Assembly: GCF_017916365.1 (NCBI RefSeq)
Contig: NZ_JAFMSU010000002.1
Span: 1,054,001 to 1,118,000 of the forward strand
Reading direction: 5' to 3'
Source: Rufibacter roseolus
Lineage (GTDB): Bacteria; Bacteroidota; Bacteroidia; Cytophagales; Hymenobacteraceae
Length of the DNA: 64,000 nt
Below the pieces are notes generated by a model. The model saw nothing but the letters and a program-made list of their open reading frames with translations, searched no databases and was not told the DNA's origin. Every line of letters begins with the position of its first letter. Within the stretch, counting starts at the first letter, position 1. Shown here piece after piece: positions 52,927 through 62,620 of the stretch. Position numbers and translations under genes: made by a program.

Positions 52927-53661
52927 CTACTCGGGTAATGAAACCCCGGTGAGCTCTCCGCACAAAGCCAGGAACCTCTCCTGCAATTGAATGTCGTCGG
53001 CTTCAGGGTTGTGGGGTCTTTCCTTCTGGTGGAAAAAGTACCGGCCGCTGACTTTCGCCTTTTCTTCCTTGCTGGTGGCTAGCCACACCTGGGTGGCATA
53101 CCCTTTTTCCAAATCATCCGGAGCCCCACGCCCGCCCATTTTGGTAGGTACCCAGCCCGGGTCAACGGCATTGGCATAAACCTCAGCCCATATCCTCGCT
53201 ACGGCTTTGCAAAGCATCAGCACGTGCAGCTTTGAGTCTGAATAGTTTATGTAGTTAGCACTCGTCTTAAAGGAGTCTAGTTTCGCTCGGCCATGGAGAT
53301 GCATCCCGGAGCTCAGGTATAACAAGCGCTCCGGTTTTTGTATCAGGCAGGTAAGAACATAAGGTGCCAGGGTGTTCACCGCGAATATATCTTTGGCAGG
53401 CGCCTGGTAAACGCCGGCATTATGGATCACCACGTCAAAGGCATCCAGTTCATTTACTTTCCGGGCAAGGTGGATTGTTTCTTCCAGGTTGGACAGGTCA
53501 CCGGTCAAAACCGCCTCTGCCCCTGGGTTGGCCTTCAAGGCATCACGGCCTCGCTCTGCATTACGGGCATGCAGAACCACCTGATGCCCCTGCTGTAACA
53601 ATGCCCTTGCAGATAGTTGCCCTAGTCCATCGGCGGAGCCGGTGATGAAAATTCTTGCCAT
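52927..53661 (-). CDS. short-chain dehydrogenase/reductase
   Basis: A 244-aa SDR. The cofactor motif is TGSADGLG at residues 7-14 (GxxxGxG type), HNAGVY is the NAG motif, LSSGMHLH supplies the catalytic Ser, YSDSK carries the catalytic Tyr and Lys, and DPGWVPTKMGG is the typical downstream segment. It is an NADP-preferring candidate by the basic residue after strand 2. Substrate unknown. The alcohol dehydrogenase remnant begins 60 bases upstream on the same strand. Confidence 0.92.
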   Translation of the reverse strand: MARIFITGSADGLGQLSARALLQQGHQVVLHARNAERGRDALKANPGAEAVLTGDLSNLEETIHLARKVNELDAFDVVIHNAGVYQAPAKDIFAVNTLAPYVLTCLIQKPERLLYLSSGMHLHGRAKLDSFKTSANYINYSDSKLHVLMLCKAVARIWAEVYANAVDPGWVPTKMGGRGAPDDLEKGYATQVWLATSKEEKAKVSGRYFFHQKERPHNPEADDIQLQERFLALCGELTGVSLPE

Positions 53662-53720
53662 GCCTGTGTTTTCTGCTTTATACGCTTCGCTTGCCTTTTC
53701 TTACCTGCGCGTACCCAGAT

Positions 53721-53946
53721 TTATTTCTTAAAAGAGGCAATGTCAATGACAAAGCGGTACTTGACATCAACATTGAGTAATAGGTCATAGGCCTCATTTG
53801 TCGGCTTGATGTTGATCATCTCAATGTCTGAGACAATGTTGTGTTCCCCACAGAAGTCTAGCATCTTTTAGCTCTCGGCAATACCGCCAATCATGGATCC
53901 CAATACGCTTCTGCGGTAAGGGAAATAGCTGAGCCGGCTATTGATA
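53721..53946 (-). pseudogene. C-terminal remnant of a zinc-type alcohol dehydrogenase
   Basis: Read on the minus strand, this stretch encodes SRLSYFPYRRSVLGSMIGGIAES, a stop (TAA at 53870-53868), then KMLDFCGEHNIVSDIEMINIKPTNEAYDLLLNVDVKYRFVIDIASFKK and a stop. This is the end of a cinnamyl/YahK-type NAD(P)-dependent alcohol dehydrogenase, with nothing of the N-terminal catalytic domain present. So it is a truncated, nonsense-containing relic. The ORF track does not list it because of the stop. Confidence 0.8.
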
Positions 53947-54122
53947 GAGGATGCTCATCATGAAGCAACAATGCACTTTCAAGAGCATTTTTCAAAAACG
54001 CGCCAGAAACCAGATTCAGGCAAAACAGGACTGCCTGTTATCAAATTTGCCACCAATGACACTGGCATTCACCTGGTCTACTCCCTAACTACAAACCCAC
54101 TTACATTTCAGCTGGAAAGCTT

Positions 54123-55631
54123 TCATTCCACTTTGGCAGCCCACTGTTTCATCCCTCCGCCTATGATGTGAAACCCAGTGATCTTTCCCGCCTTGTCTTT
54201 GGAGAATACCTGGTCTACCCATCTTGCCTCGCGCATATAAGAGTCTGTAGGAGAAGAAAAGAAAATCTCCGACTCTGTTCCGTTTTGATGGTCTTTTAGG
54301 TACAATGTCCCTTTTTTAAGGACCACTAATACAAAATCCTCCGGATTACCCTTGAACTGGTACTTCCCAACAAATTTGCTGAGTTCTTCCTCAGAAAGCG
54401 CAATAGCTGTTTTCTGGGAGAAGGGTGCAAAACCCTTCCATCCGTAAACGGTGGCCACACTATTGATTACCTCCTGCGCGAACCGGGTGTTGTCTGAATT
54501 CACCAATACCACCACTCCGTTGCCTCCTTCCATAGAACCGTAGTATTGGCTGCTGAACCCTTCGTTCAGGCCGCTGTGATGAAAAAAGGACACCCCACCC
54601 CTTTTCTCCAGGAAAACCCCGTACCCGTACGTAGAATCAGGGCCGGGCGGAGAAACCATTTGCCTAGCCATCTGGGTGGACAATATTTGATCGGGCTCCC
54701 CTTTGAGCGCCAGTTGCACTCCTATGACAAACCGGGCGATGTCCTCGGCAGTAGACCACAGTCCAGCGCCGCAGGCCTTCTCTGGGTACAGGTGGTACTT
54801 GGAGCCAATAGACTGCCCGTCTGAGCGGTAAGCGGTGGCGAGTCTCATCTTGAACCTCCCGGAAGGGACAAGTTCATAAGTGCTATTCCGCATTTTTAAA
54901 GGCCCAAACACCCGCTTCTGCATGTACTCACCGTAAGAAAGCCCCGTCTGGTCCTCTACCATCAACTCTGATATTTCGTAGCCGCCGCCGGAGTACTGGA
55001 ACTTCAGCCCTGGTGCGAACTCTGACCTGACGGCCGGGGAGTTGGCTGGGCTCTTCCCGTTTACAATCTGGATAAGATTAGGCAGTGCAGCACCTACCTT
55101 GTACCCATCATAGCCATGGACAGAAAGCCCCGCGGAATGGCTCAACAACCGGGAAAGTGAGATCTTTTGGTTCTGGGATGCAGTATCATAGGGAAACTGC
55201 CAGGAGCGCAGGTAATCATTGATATCTGCATCCAGGCTGATTTTTCCTTCTTCTACCAGCTTTAGGCACCCCAACGCATGAAGTGACTTCCCGATGGAGG
55301 CTGCCTGGAACAGAGTGGTTGGCGTAACTGGCCGCCTCTCGGCCGTATCCGCCCAACCGTAGGCTTTGGTCCACTCTATTTTATAATCCTTTATCACGGC
55401 CAAGCTCAACCCGTTTATCTTGTAGAAAGCCATCCTTTCCGCTATGGTCCAATCGGGTTTGCCTTTGATCCGAACCCAGGAAAAAAGGCTATGCTCCACC
55501 TGCTTGATCTGCTCCTCTACCCTGCTGGGGTAACGGGGCGGTTGCTGGGCATTAACTGGCAAGCCAGAAAAGATTAAAAAAGCAATTAAGATGACGAGGG
55601 GAACAGGTGATTTTTGCATTACACGTTTCAT
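54123..55631 (-). CDS. serine hydrolase, beta-lactamase-like
   Basis: A 502-aa exported protein with signal peptide (LVILIAFLIFSGLPVNA-Q). SxxK is S112-I-G-K115 in FQAASIGKSLHALG, the YxG/N motif region is QYSGGGYEISE, and the late motif is HHSGLNEGFSSQ. A C-terminal domain of about 100 residues (LSKFVGKYQFKGNPEDF...) follows, as in EstB-like enzymes. It is the second such hydrolase in the window; the two are only distantly similar. Function is probably ester or peptide hydrolysis in the periplasm. Confidence 0.9.
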   Translation of the reverse strand: MKRVMQKSPVPLVILIAFLIFSGLPVNAQQPPRYPSRVEEQIKQVEHSLFSWVRIKGKPDWTIAERMAFYKINGLSLAVIKDYKIEWTKAYGWADTAERRPVTPTTLFQAASIGKSLHALGCLKLVEEGKISLDADINDYLRSWQFPYDTASQNQKISLSRLLSHSAGLSVHGYDGYKVGAALPNLIQIVNGKSPANSPAVRSEFAPGLKFQYSGGGYEISELMVEDQTGLSYGEYMQKRVFGPLKMRNSTYELVPSGRFKMRLATAYRSDGQSIGSKYHLYPEKACGAGLWSTAEDIARFVIGVQLALKGEPDQILSTQMARQMVSPPGPDSTYGYGVFLEKRGGVSFFHHSGLNEGFSSQYYGSMEGGNGVVVLVNSDNTRFAQEVINSVATVYGWKGFAPFSQKTAIALSEEELSKFVGKYQFKGNPEDFVLVVLKKGTLYLKDHQNGTESEIFFSSPTDSYMREARWVDQVFSKDKAGKITGFHIIGGGMKQWAAKVE

Positions 55632-55836
55632 AGCTTAAGTTTCAGTGAGTAGAGGAGGCTAAGCTATGGGTCCGGGTTGGTGAAAGACATAAAGAAAACT
55701 TTTAGAATACCTTTAGATTGACAGAACAGGTTCTTTTTCACCACAGATCTTCTTTATTTTGCACCCACACTAACTTCTTATGGAATAATTCTAAGTACAT
55801 TTGGATCCTTTTCACCTATTTCCAACTGAGAAATAA

Positions 55837-56250
55837 ATGCGACTGTACAGCAGCCACCTGCTCACCATAGATTATAACCCCAGCACCGATATTCTTTTTA
55901 CACAGTGGCCTAGCGCCCACCCCTACAACCTGGCGGAGGTGGAAAATGCTTTGCATATTCTGGTGGAGACAATCCGTAACTATGATGTTAAAAGGCTTCT
56001 GATAGATGCCAGTACAACTAAGATAGACCCCAACCTGGATGAGGAGCGCTACAAAGGCATCATCATGAGGTTTGCCATGGATCTGATGAAAACACGCCTG
56101 CAGAAATCGGCCAGAATATTGACCGCAGATAAGGCGCGCGAGGCGAGATCACAGGAAATAGCCCAGGAAGTCTCCCAAAAAACCCACCTGACGGTGCAAA
56201 GCCAATACTTCGCCACCAAGGCAGAGGCTGAAGCCTGGTTATTAGAGTAA
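55837..56250 (+). CDS. SpoIIAA-like/STAS-type small protein
   Basis: A 137-aa cytosolic protein with the pattern of a single SpoIIAA-like domain: YNPSTDILFTQWPS, VETIRNYDVKRLLIDASTTKIDP and an amphipathic C-terminal helix TKAEAEAWLLE. It resembles the 40338-40787 protein in layout but not in detail. Function unknown. It stands between two minus-strand genes with no clear partner. Confidence 0.72.
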   Translation: MRLYSSHLLTIDYNPSTDILFTQWPSAHPYNLAEVENALHILVETIRNYDVKRLLIDASTTKIDPNLDEERYKGIIMRFAMDLMKTRLQKSARILTADKAREARSQEIAQEVSQKTHLTVQSQYFATKAEAEAWLLE

Positions 56251-56320
56251 ATTCAGGCCCTGCTGTGCTTTAAGGTGCAACAGGGTAATACGAAGGACTA
56301 CACCTACTTCCAATAAAGGT

Positions 56321-57256
56321 TTAGTCCGGCGTCCAGTATACCCGCCTATTTTTTACAGTCTTCTTCAAACCAAGGGTTGGTAATCTATCTTGGGTGGTGC
56401 CCAGGTAGGTAAAATGCGGCAAATCCGAAATAACCGTCTGGAACCAGCCATGCCGGGCCAGGATGGTGCGTACCGCTGCCTGGTCGCTCTCGTTTATATC
56501 CAGGGCCAGCATGGAGATATGCTGCGAAGCTCCGGGAGCTGTACCCGAGTAAAGCACTGACTTGGAGAAATCCATGCTGAAAAAGAGCCCTTGCGCTTCT
56601 AACTGTAAAATCTCTTTCACTTGCCCGGCAGGCGCCAACATGCGTATTCTGGTTGCTTCGCGAGCACTTAGCTTCCCGCGCCGCTGCCAGAAAGCCAGCC
56701 CGGAGTGAACGCGCCGGCTCCATATTTTTTCCGTGTCACGGTAACTGCGCCGGCCCGCCCACCTGCCACGAGGTGTAATGCGCAGTTTTTTATCTGCGGC
56801 TTCCTTACGGGCACTGAGCAATGCCTCCATCGCCTCCGTTTGCAGTTCAATGGGTATGCCGCTGAAAAATTCGCGGCGGGTTTTTATCTGTGCTTGCCAG
56901 TTTGCGCAGTCAGAGGCATTGGCGAAAATGATGGAAGGTGGATGAACTACGTTGCCTTGCGCCACAAAAAGCGCCCCATTTTCTTTTAACAACCGCTGCG
57001 CCACCCAATCATCCTCTCCCGGCAAAGGTAACTGCCCCGGCAAATTCAACTCAAACAATGATTTTCTTTCGTTCAGTTGGGCAGAATCAACGATTGGGTT
57101 AGAGGCAGGTACAACCTGTGCAATGGAATGAGATCTGATAACCGTTGATTGCTCATAAAAGGAGAGAAAACCAGGCAATAGCAAAACACCCCCTAAAAAG
57201 AATAGGTAAATGTTTTTGAGCGGCTTTTTCCTGGGAGATTTGTTTAACCTCGGCAT
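56321..57256 (-). CDS. M15/VanY-like zinc D,D-peptidase candidate, membrane anchored
   Basis: A 311-aa protein with an N-terminal membrane helix (KNIYLFFLGGVLLLPGFLSFYEQS) and a C-terminal peptidase-like domain. The metal ligands of the M15 family are visible as SGTAPGASQHISMLALDINE (His and Asp) and VISDLPHFTYLG (second His). This points to a cell-wall D,D-carboxypeptidase-type enzyme in the periplasm, though homologues in Bacteroidota are often listed as hypothetical. The frame opens at 57334; the ATG at 57256 gives a short basic N-terminus before the helix. Confidence 0.78.
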   Translation of the reverse strand: MPRLNKSPRKKPLKNIYLFFLGGVLLLPGFLSFYEQSTVIRSHSIAQVVPASNPIVDSAQLNERKSLFELNLPGQLPLPGEDDWVAQRLLKENGALFVAQGNVVHPPSIIFANASDCANWQAQIKTRREFFSGIPIELQTEAMEALLSARKEAADKKLRITPRGRWAGRRSYRDTEKIWSRRVHSGLAFWQRRGKLSAREATRIRMLAPAGQVKEILQLEAQGLFFSMDFSKSVLYSGTAPGASQHISMLALDINESDQAAVRTILARHGWFQTVISDLPHFTYLGTTQDRLPTLGLKKTVKNRRVYWTPD

Positions 57257-57717
57257 CAACAAATAATAAGGTTTAAACAGATACAGTTCGGTTACCTGCA
57301 TAAAACTACAAAGTTTGTTCAAATCTCCCTCCACCTGCGGTAATTTCTACTTCTGGGTTTGGCAACTTCCTCAAACGCCCCGTTCGGATTTATCCCTATC
57401 CTGCAGATGTTTCTTTTAACAAGCAAGAAGCAAATTCCGCCTATGTATTCACTGGTGGCCTAGACCACCTGTTGCGTGAACAACCGGGTAAAATGTGCAG
57501 GTTACTTTAAGCCGAATTCGTAAGTAATCTCACAAAGGGTTCTACTCCATGTCCAGTACCCTTTCCTTGGCCAGCAAAAGTCTTTATCTGAATCAGCCGC
57601 TATGACCTACCGCTTTTTAAAGCTTTGGGTACCGTTATTTTGGTGTAAGGTAATAGATCACCGTTGGTAGTGGTTACACCATCTATTCTTTTGGTCCTGA
57701 ATATATCTGTCACGATC

Positions 57718-58220
57718 AGGCTCTGTTCCATAAATTTCATTTTTAAAGATTACCTGCTGAAGCCAATAAAGCCAATTGAAGTAGCAAGGGCTATAAAGAA
57801 ACACGAAGATTTATAACGGCACCATGTCTCACAGGAACTAAGCAACCTTTGCCAATTGGTACAGTCGTCACAGCCATAGGCCGCCTGTTCACGTTTTCTT
57901 GTAAAAAGCAGGTAATTTATCAAAGCTATACCTGTTGAGAAGGTATCTTATTTCTGGGCTGAAGAATGCGTGGTATTTCCGGTAACGAAACAAGGTAAAC
58001 TGTACATCCTCAACTACTCCCTTGACCAGCTGGAAGAGTAAGTGGGTAAAACAGCTTTTTCCCCTTTACGATGGAAACTCATTGTTCATATACATGCGGT
58101 CCAGAAATAAGGCTTTGTTTTAAGGGTGGTTTGCACCTGATACTTCAACCTACTCCAGAAAGAGATATCATCATGTGCAATAGCAAACCCAATAATTTCA
58201 AAAGATGGCTGGATCAGTAG
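57718..58220 (+). pseudogene. decayed LytTR-family response regulator
   Basis: One frame shows the end of a receiver domain (KDYLLKPIKPIEVARAIKKHEDL) up to a TAA at 57814, then RFLVKSR (57892) with TAA at 57913, then AIPVEKVSYFWAEECVVFPVTKQGKLYILNYSLDQLEE up to TAA at 58039. A shift of frame gives the rest of the LytTR domain (WKLIVHIHAVQK, then FKRWLDQ with TAG at 58218-58220). At least three stops and one frameshift mark it as a relic. No histidine kinase lies beside it. Bases 57257-57717 hold nothing recognisable. Confidence 0.8.
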
Positions 58221-58602
58221 TGTCTGTTGGGCATCAATAGTCTTACGATGTTTCTAAATTGCTCATCATTGATATGTCCAAGAGTGAAAAAAAAATGAGC
58301 TGTTTTACAATAAACCTGCCTCTTATGTTTTGAGGAGGAGCAATAGAATCTTGGATAATACTTTGCTGTTCCCCCCGTGCAACGCCTGCTACTTTAGAGG
58401 TAAGCGAGTAGCTGCAAAGAAGACCCTCCATAAGTCTGCAGTTAACTGATGTTAAGCTGTAGGAAGATGATGTGGTATGGCTGAAATACCATATGAATCT
58501 TTAAGTTTACAACCTCATTGCAATGCTACCATCCAGAAAGCCGTTCATACCTATTGGGAGAACTCTTCTTCCCAATAGCACAGACAGCATAACAACCTCC
58601 TA
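58221..58602. other. intergenic region, no gene seen
   Basis: About 380 bases of degenerate sequence between the LytTR relic and the MBL gene. Short ORFs here have no motif and look like chance frames. It should hold the promoter of the MBL gene. Confidence 0.4.
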
Positions 58603-59712
58603 ATGAAAAGAAAATACATTTTAAGTTTTTTAGCCATAGCACTGCTCCTTGCTTTAGGCGTAACCGGATGCTATGTAAAGAACCAACTTGGCAAAGTAGA
58701 ACCCCAAGATGAACGCAAAGGTAAATATTCCAAAATCTCTTATTTTTCACCTGAGAAAGATGAATTCGTCAGCCCTAAAGAGATAGTCTATTACGCTGAA
58801 AAGGTGACCGGGGGAAACTCTGGTTTTGCGAGATTTTTCAAAACTTCTCCTAATGCCCCGAAGTCTGAGTTGCCCAGACGCATGCTTACGAAAAATGATT
58901 TCCCGGAAGTGCCTTCTACTTTTGCTGCCTATTGGTTAGGGCATTCCACAGCCATCATTGAGCTTGACGGACACCGTGTATTGATTGATCCGGTATTTGG
59001 GAACGCGGGCCCCTTACCCATGATTGCCAAAAGGATGAGTGTGTCTCCCTTGCTTAGGGAGGAACTCCCGGACATTGATGTTGTCATTATTACCCATGAC
59101 CACTATGACCACCTTGAAGCAGAAACCATTAAGTTTTTGGCCGATAAAGACATACAGTTTATCGCACCGTTAGCCGTGGGAGTCAGGTTACAGGGCTGGG
59201 GAGTACCGAAAAACAAAATCACCGAATTGGGTTGGTACCAGTCTGTGACCCATGGATCTCTGAGTATAACAGCCTGCCCTACGGTGCATTACTCAGGGAG
59301 AAGTTACAATGACAGAAACAAGACTCTTTGGGCTTCCTATGTGATCAAGGGGAAAGAGAAGAACGTGTACTGGAGCGGCGATACCGGTTATGGAGAGCAT
59401 TTCAAAGAAATAGGCAGGAAATACGGCCCTTTTGACCTGGCTTTTATGGAGATAGATGCGTGGAACAATGGATGGCCAAACACCCACCTTTTCCCGGAGC
59501 AGGTCATAAAAGCATGCCAGGATGTAAATGCCAAAATCTTGTTCCCCATCCATTTCTCCACCTTTGATCTGGCACTACATCCTTGGGATGAATCTATCAA
59601 AATGGTGGCTGATAAGGCCGCGCAGAACAACATAGAATTATTAACACCAGTGATGGGGCAGAAAGTGATTCCGGGAGAAACCAAGACAACAGATTGGTGG
59701 ATGCTTAAATAA
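58603..59712 (+). CDS. MBL-fold lipoprotein, NAPE-PLD/UlaG-like
   Basis: A 369-aa metallo-hydrolase with a lipoprotein signal (LLALGVTGC, lipobox VTGC). The metal-binding motif is ITHDHYDHL (HxHxDH), with later ligands in CPTVHYSG, WSGDTGYGEHF and FPIHFSTFDLALHPWDES. The order and the YWLGHSTAIIELDGHRVLIDPVF segment match the NAPE-hydrolysing phospholipase D-like group of lactonase_B proteins. It should act at the periplasmic side of a membrane on a phospholipid or similar ester. Substrate not proven. Confidence 0.9.
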   Translation: MKRKYILSFLAIALLLALGVTGCYVKNQLGKVEPQDERKGKYSKISYFSPEKDEFVSPKEIVYYAEKVTGGNSGFARFFKTSPNAPKSELPRRMLTKNDFPEVPSTFAAYWLGHSTAIIELDGHRVLIDPVFGNAGPLPMIAKRMSVSPLLREELPDIDVVIITHDHYDHLEAETIKFLADKDIQFIAPLAVGVRLQGWGVPKNKITELGWYQSVTHGSLSITACPTVHYSGRSYNDRNKTLWASYVIKGKEKNVYWSGDTGYGEHFKEIGRKYGPFDLAFMEIDAWNNGWPNTHLFPEQVIKACQDVNAKILFPIHFSTFDLALHPWDESIKMVADKAAQNNIELLTPVMGQKVIPGETKTTDWWMLK

Positions 59713-60474
59713 ATATCTCATCAAAATGGAGGTTGCCATAAGGTAGGAAGCTCCTGAGATCAGAATAAGGGCTCTGATAGACTTATAGGGATCATTTTTA
59801 CTAAAAAACTTGCTTCAGATATCGCGTTTACTGCATGGTTGATCAGGTTCTGCCGTTACTTTCGCTTCAAGTCTGGAAAAGGTCAGAATTGAAGCACACC
59901 ACAGAAGTGCCTCCAATTTCATTGTAAAAGTTGGTTGACATGTACCAAATTATAAAGTGTATGGCTAACAATTTCCTGGGAATGCACCTTTAAACAACAC
60001 TTAAGAGGAGTTGCACTTCTTGCACTTTCTGCACTTTTGAACTCACCCGAAGAAGCTGACTAAACGATAACATACCTACCCGGTCAGACCCAGAGCGTTT
60101 TTATTGTTAGTCTCTCCCCTGTCTGATTTATCCTTGTCATAGTAATCCTTCCCACCTAAGCACAGATTTCCCCTAGGAAAAGATAATTGTCTCCGCGCGC
60201 ATTATCCACGGCTTCAGGACCCACTACTTATCTCCTAGGCTTTTATGTCTGGGGCAACGCGCTGCTCAGGTTAATGTGGGATGATTTCTGGCAAATGGTA
60301 GAGACCCAATTTTCCCGCAGAAGACCTGCCGGTGAACTTGTTCGCCTTTGTCAGTTCCTCCCTGGCTGTCTTTCTGAATCTGCTGTGTAATGCCTTCGAG
60401 CCTGTCACACGATACCAATTACAGGATTTTCAGTTACATTGCGCAGGATTCAAGGTTCACCTATTTAGAAACAA
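59713..60474. other. intergenic region with a 9-bp tandem repeat
   Basis: No convincing gene. A 9-bp unit ttgcactt(c/t) is repeated three times in tandem at 60011-60037. Small frames such as 60187-60390 lack any family motif. The region separates AT-richer DNA to the left from the G+C-richer kup block. Confidence 0.5.
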
Positions 60475-62433
60475 ATGGAGATCAATTCGACCCATTCATA
60501 TGCACACAATCGGCTTTCAGTTGGGGGGCTGCTCATCGCCCTCGGTATCATCTACGGCGATATCGGCACCTCTCCCCTTTACGTAATGAAAGCCATCATC
60601 CTGAGCGGAGGCAACATCATTAACCAGGACCTGGTCTACGGGGGCGTTTCCTGCGTCTTTTGGACGATTACCCTGCAAACCTCGGTCAAGTATGTACTCC
60701 TGACCCTACAGGCCGATAACAATGGGGAGGGAGGCATCTTCTCTTTGTACACTTTGGTACGTCGCCGGGCCAAATGGCTTATTATCCCGGCCATCATCGG
60801 GGGCAGCGCCCTGCTGGCGGACGGCGTGATCACCCCGCCCATCTCGGTTTCCTCCGCCATTGAGGGGCTCCGGATCATCAACCCCGACATCCCTACGGTG
60901 CCTATCGTGATCACCATCATCACGCTCCTTTTCGTCGCTCAGAGTTTTGGCACCCAGATCGTGGGCAAAGCCTTTGGCCCGGTCATGTTCATCTGGTTCG
61001 CCATGCTGGCTGTGCTGGGAATGCACAGCATCTTCTCTCACCCGGAGGTGCTGCAGGCCGCCAACCCCCTTTACGCTTACCGGCTTCTGGCGGAGTACCC
61101 AGGCGGTTTCTGGCTGCTAGGCGGTGTGTTCCTCTGCACCACCGGGGCCGAGGCCCTATACTCAGACCTGGGCCACTGCGGCCGGGACAACATCCGCGTC
61201 AGCTGGCTCTTTGTCAAGCTATGCCTGCTGCTCAACTACTTCGGCCAGGCGGCCTGGCTTATGCAGCACGCAGGGGAATCCGTCTCAGACAAGGTCAATC
61301 CTTTCTATGGACTAATGCCCGATTGGTTTTTGCTCACCGGGATCGGGATTGCCACCCTGGCCGCCATCATCGCCAGTCAGGCCCTGATCACGGGTTCCTT
61401 CACCCTTATCGGGGAGGCGATCCGCCTCAACCTCTGGCCCCGGGTACGCCTTCGCTACCCCACCGTGGTGAAAGGGCAGCTCTATGTGCCCAGCGTCAAC
61501 CTGCTGCTCTGGGCAGGCTGCGTGGCCGTGGTGCTCTACTTCCGGGAGTCTGAGAACATGGAGGCCGCCTACGGGCTGGCCATCACGGTGACCATGCTGG
61601 CCACCACCGTCCTCATGGTCTATTACCTGAAGCTCAGAAAGGTATCCAAGGTCCTCATCGGGCTTTTCCTGGCAGTCTACCTGACCATCGAGGGCTCTTT
61701 CCTGGTGGCCAATCTCATCAAGTTCCCACACGGCGGCTGGGTGTCGGTGGCCATCTGCATGGCCCTGGTGACGGTGATGTATATTTGGTTGCGGGCCTTC
61801 TTCATCAAACGGCGGCTCACCGACGAGGTGCCCCTTGACCGGTACGTGGACGCCCTCAAAGAACTGAGCGAGGACCAATCCATCCCCAAGTACGCCACGC
61901 ACCTGATCTACATGACCGGGGCCGAGCGGAGGAACTACATCGAGTCCAAGGTCATCTACTCCATCTTCCAGAAGCGGCCCAAGCGGGCAGACATCTACTG
62001 GTTTCTGCACGTCTACACCACCGATGAGCCCTACACCATGGAGTACAAGGTCCACCACATCGTCCCCAATGACGTGATTAAGGTAGACTTCCGGCTCGGC
62101 TTCAGGGTGGAGCAGCGTATCAACCTCTATTTCCGGAAGGTGGTGGAGAACCTGGTGGAGAACAAAGAGGTGGACATCACGAGCCGCTACGAGTCGCTGA
62201 GCAAGCAGAAAGCGGTGGGCGACTTCCGGTTCGTGGTGCTGGAGAAATACCTGTCTCCGGAAAATGATCTGCCTTGGCAGGAGAACCTGGTCATGCGGGC
62301 ACACTACAACATCAAGGATCTGACTGCCTCTGAGGACAAGTGGTTCGGGCTGGACACCAGCTCCGTGAAGGTGGAGAAGGTGCCGCTCATTATCAACCCT
62401 GTGAAAGAGATAGAGTTGAAGCGGGTGATTTGA
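60475..62433 (+). CDS. kup: KUP-family potassium transporter
   Basis: A 652-aa transporter with about 12 membrane helices in its first 430 residues and a hydrophilic C-terminal domain. The signatures are LIALGIIYGDIGTSPLYVMKAI, ADNNGEGGIFSLYTLVRR, GGSALLADGVITPPISVSSAIEGL and YVPSVNLLLWAGCVAVVLYFRESENMEAAYGLAITVTMLATT. It takes up K+ with protons. The gene is visibly richer in G+C than the region upstream, with preference for ccg, ggc and ctg codons. The whole gene appears intact. Its neighbours give no regulatory clue. Confidence 0.97.
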   Translation: MEINSTHSYAHNRLSVGGLLIALGIIYGDIGTSPLYVMKAIILSGGNIINQDLVYGGVSCVFWTITLQTSVKYVLLTLQADNNGEGGIFSLYTLVRRRAKWLIIPAIIGGSALLADGVITPPISVSSAIEGLRIINPDIPTVPIVITIITLLFVAQSFGTQIVGKAFGPVMFIWFAMLAVLGMHSIFSHPEVLQAANPLYAYRLLAEYPGGFWLLGGVFLCTTGAEALYSDLGHCGRDNIRVSWLFVKLCLLLNYFGQAAWLMQHAGESVSDKVNPFYGLMPDWFLLTGIGIATLAAIIASQALITGSFTLIGEAIRLNLWPRVRLRYPTVVKGQLYVPSVNLLLWAGCVAVVLYFRESENMEAAYGLAITVTMLATTVLMVYYLKLRKVSKVLIGLFLAVYLTIEGSFLVANLIKFPHGGWVSVAICMALVTVMYIWLRAFFIKRRLTDEVPLDRYVDALKELSEDQSIPKYATHLIYMTGAERRNYIESKVIYSIFQKRPKRADIYWFLHVYTTDEPYTMEYKVHHIVPNDVIKVDFRLGFRVEQRINLYFRKVVENLVENKEVDITSRYESLSKQKAVGDFRFVVLEKYLSPENDLPWQENLVMRAHYNIKDLTASEDKWFGLDTSSVKVEKVPLIINPVKEIELKRVI

Positions 62434-62620
62434 GCGAAATTAAACCAATATCTCCTTTTCAGTTAGCCGCTTAGAACCGGAATGAGACTATCTAAGATGA
62501 TTCTTTATCCCCAGGTAGATGAAAAGGGCAATCTTGTTAACTTCAGCCCTTGCGTCCTCCTTCTGTTCGGGCTACGCATGCATGGCATTGATCTAAAACC
62601 AACCTAACCAGCAGGAAACA

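Noticed and set aside
53941-54171. 76-aa plus-strand reading frame
   Set aside because: Overlaps the ADH relic and the end of the serine hydrolase gene; no motif, no start context.
57602-57742. 46-aa minus-strand frame starting MKFMEQSLIV
   Set aside because: Short, no family motif, and overlaps the receiver-domain part of the LytTR relic on the other strand.
60187-60390. 67-aa plus-strand frame before kup
   Set aside because: No recognisable motif and no promoter or conservation evidence; treated as non-coding.
61312-62304. 330-aa reading frame antisense to kup
   Set aside because: His- and Asp-rich composition without motifs; the opposite strand is a textbook KUP transporter.
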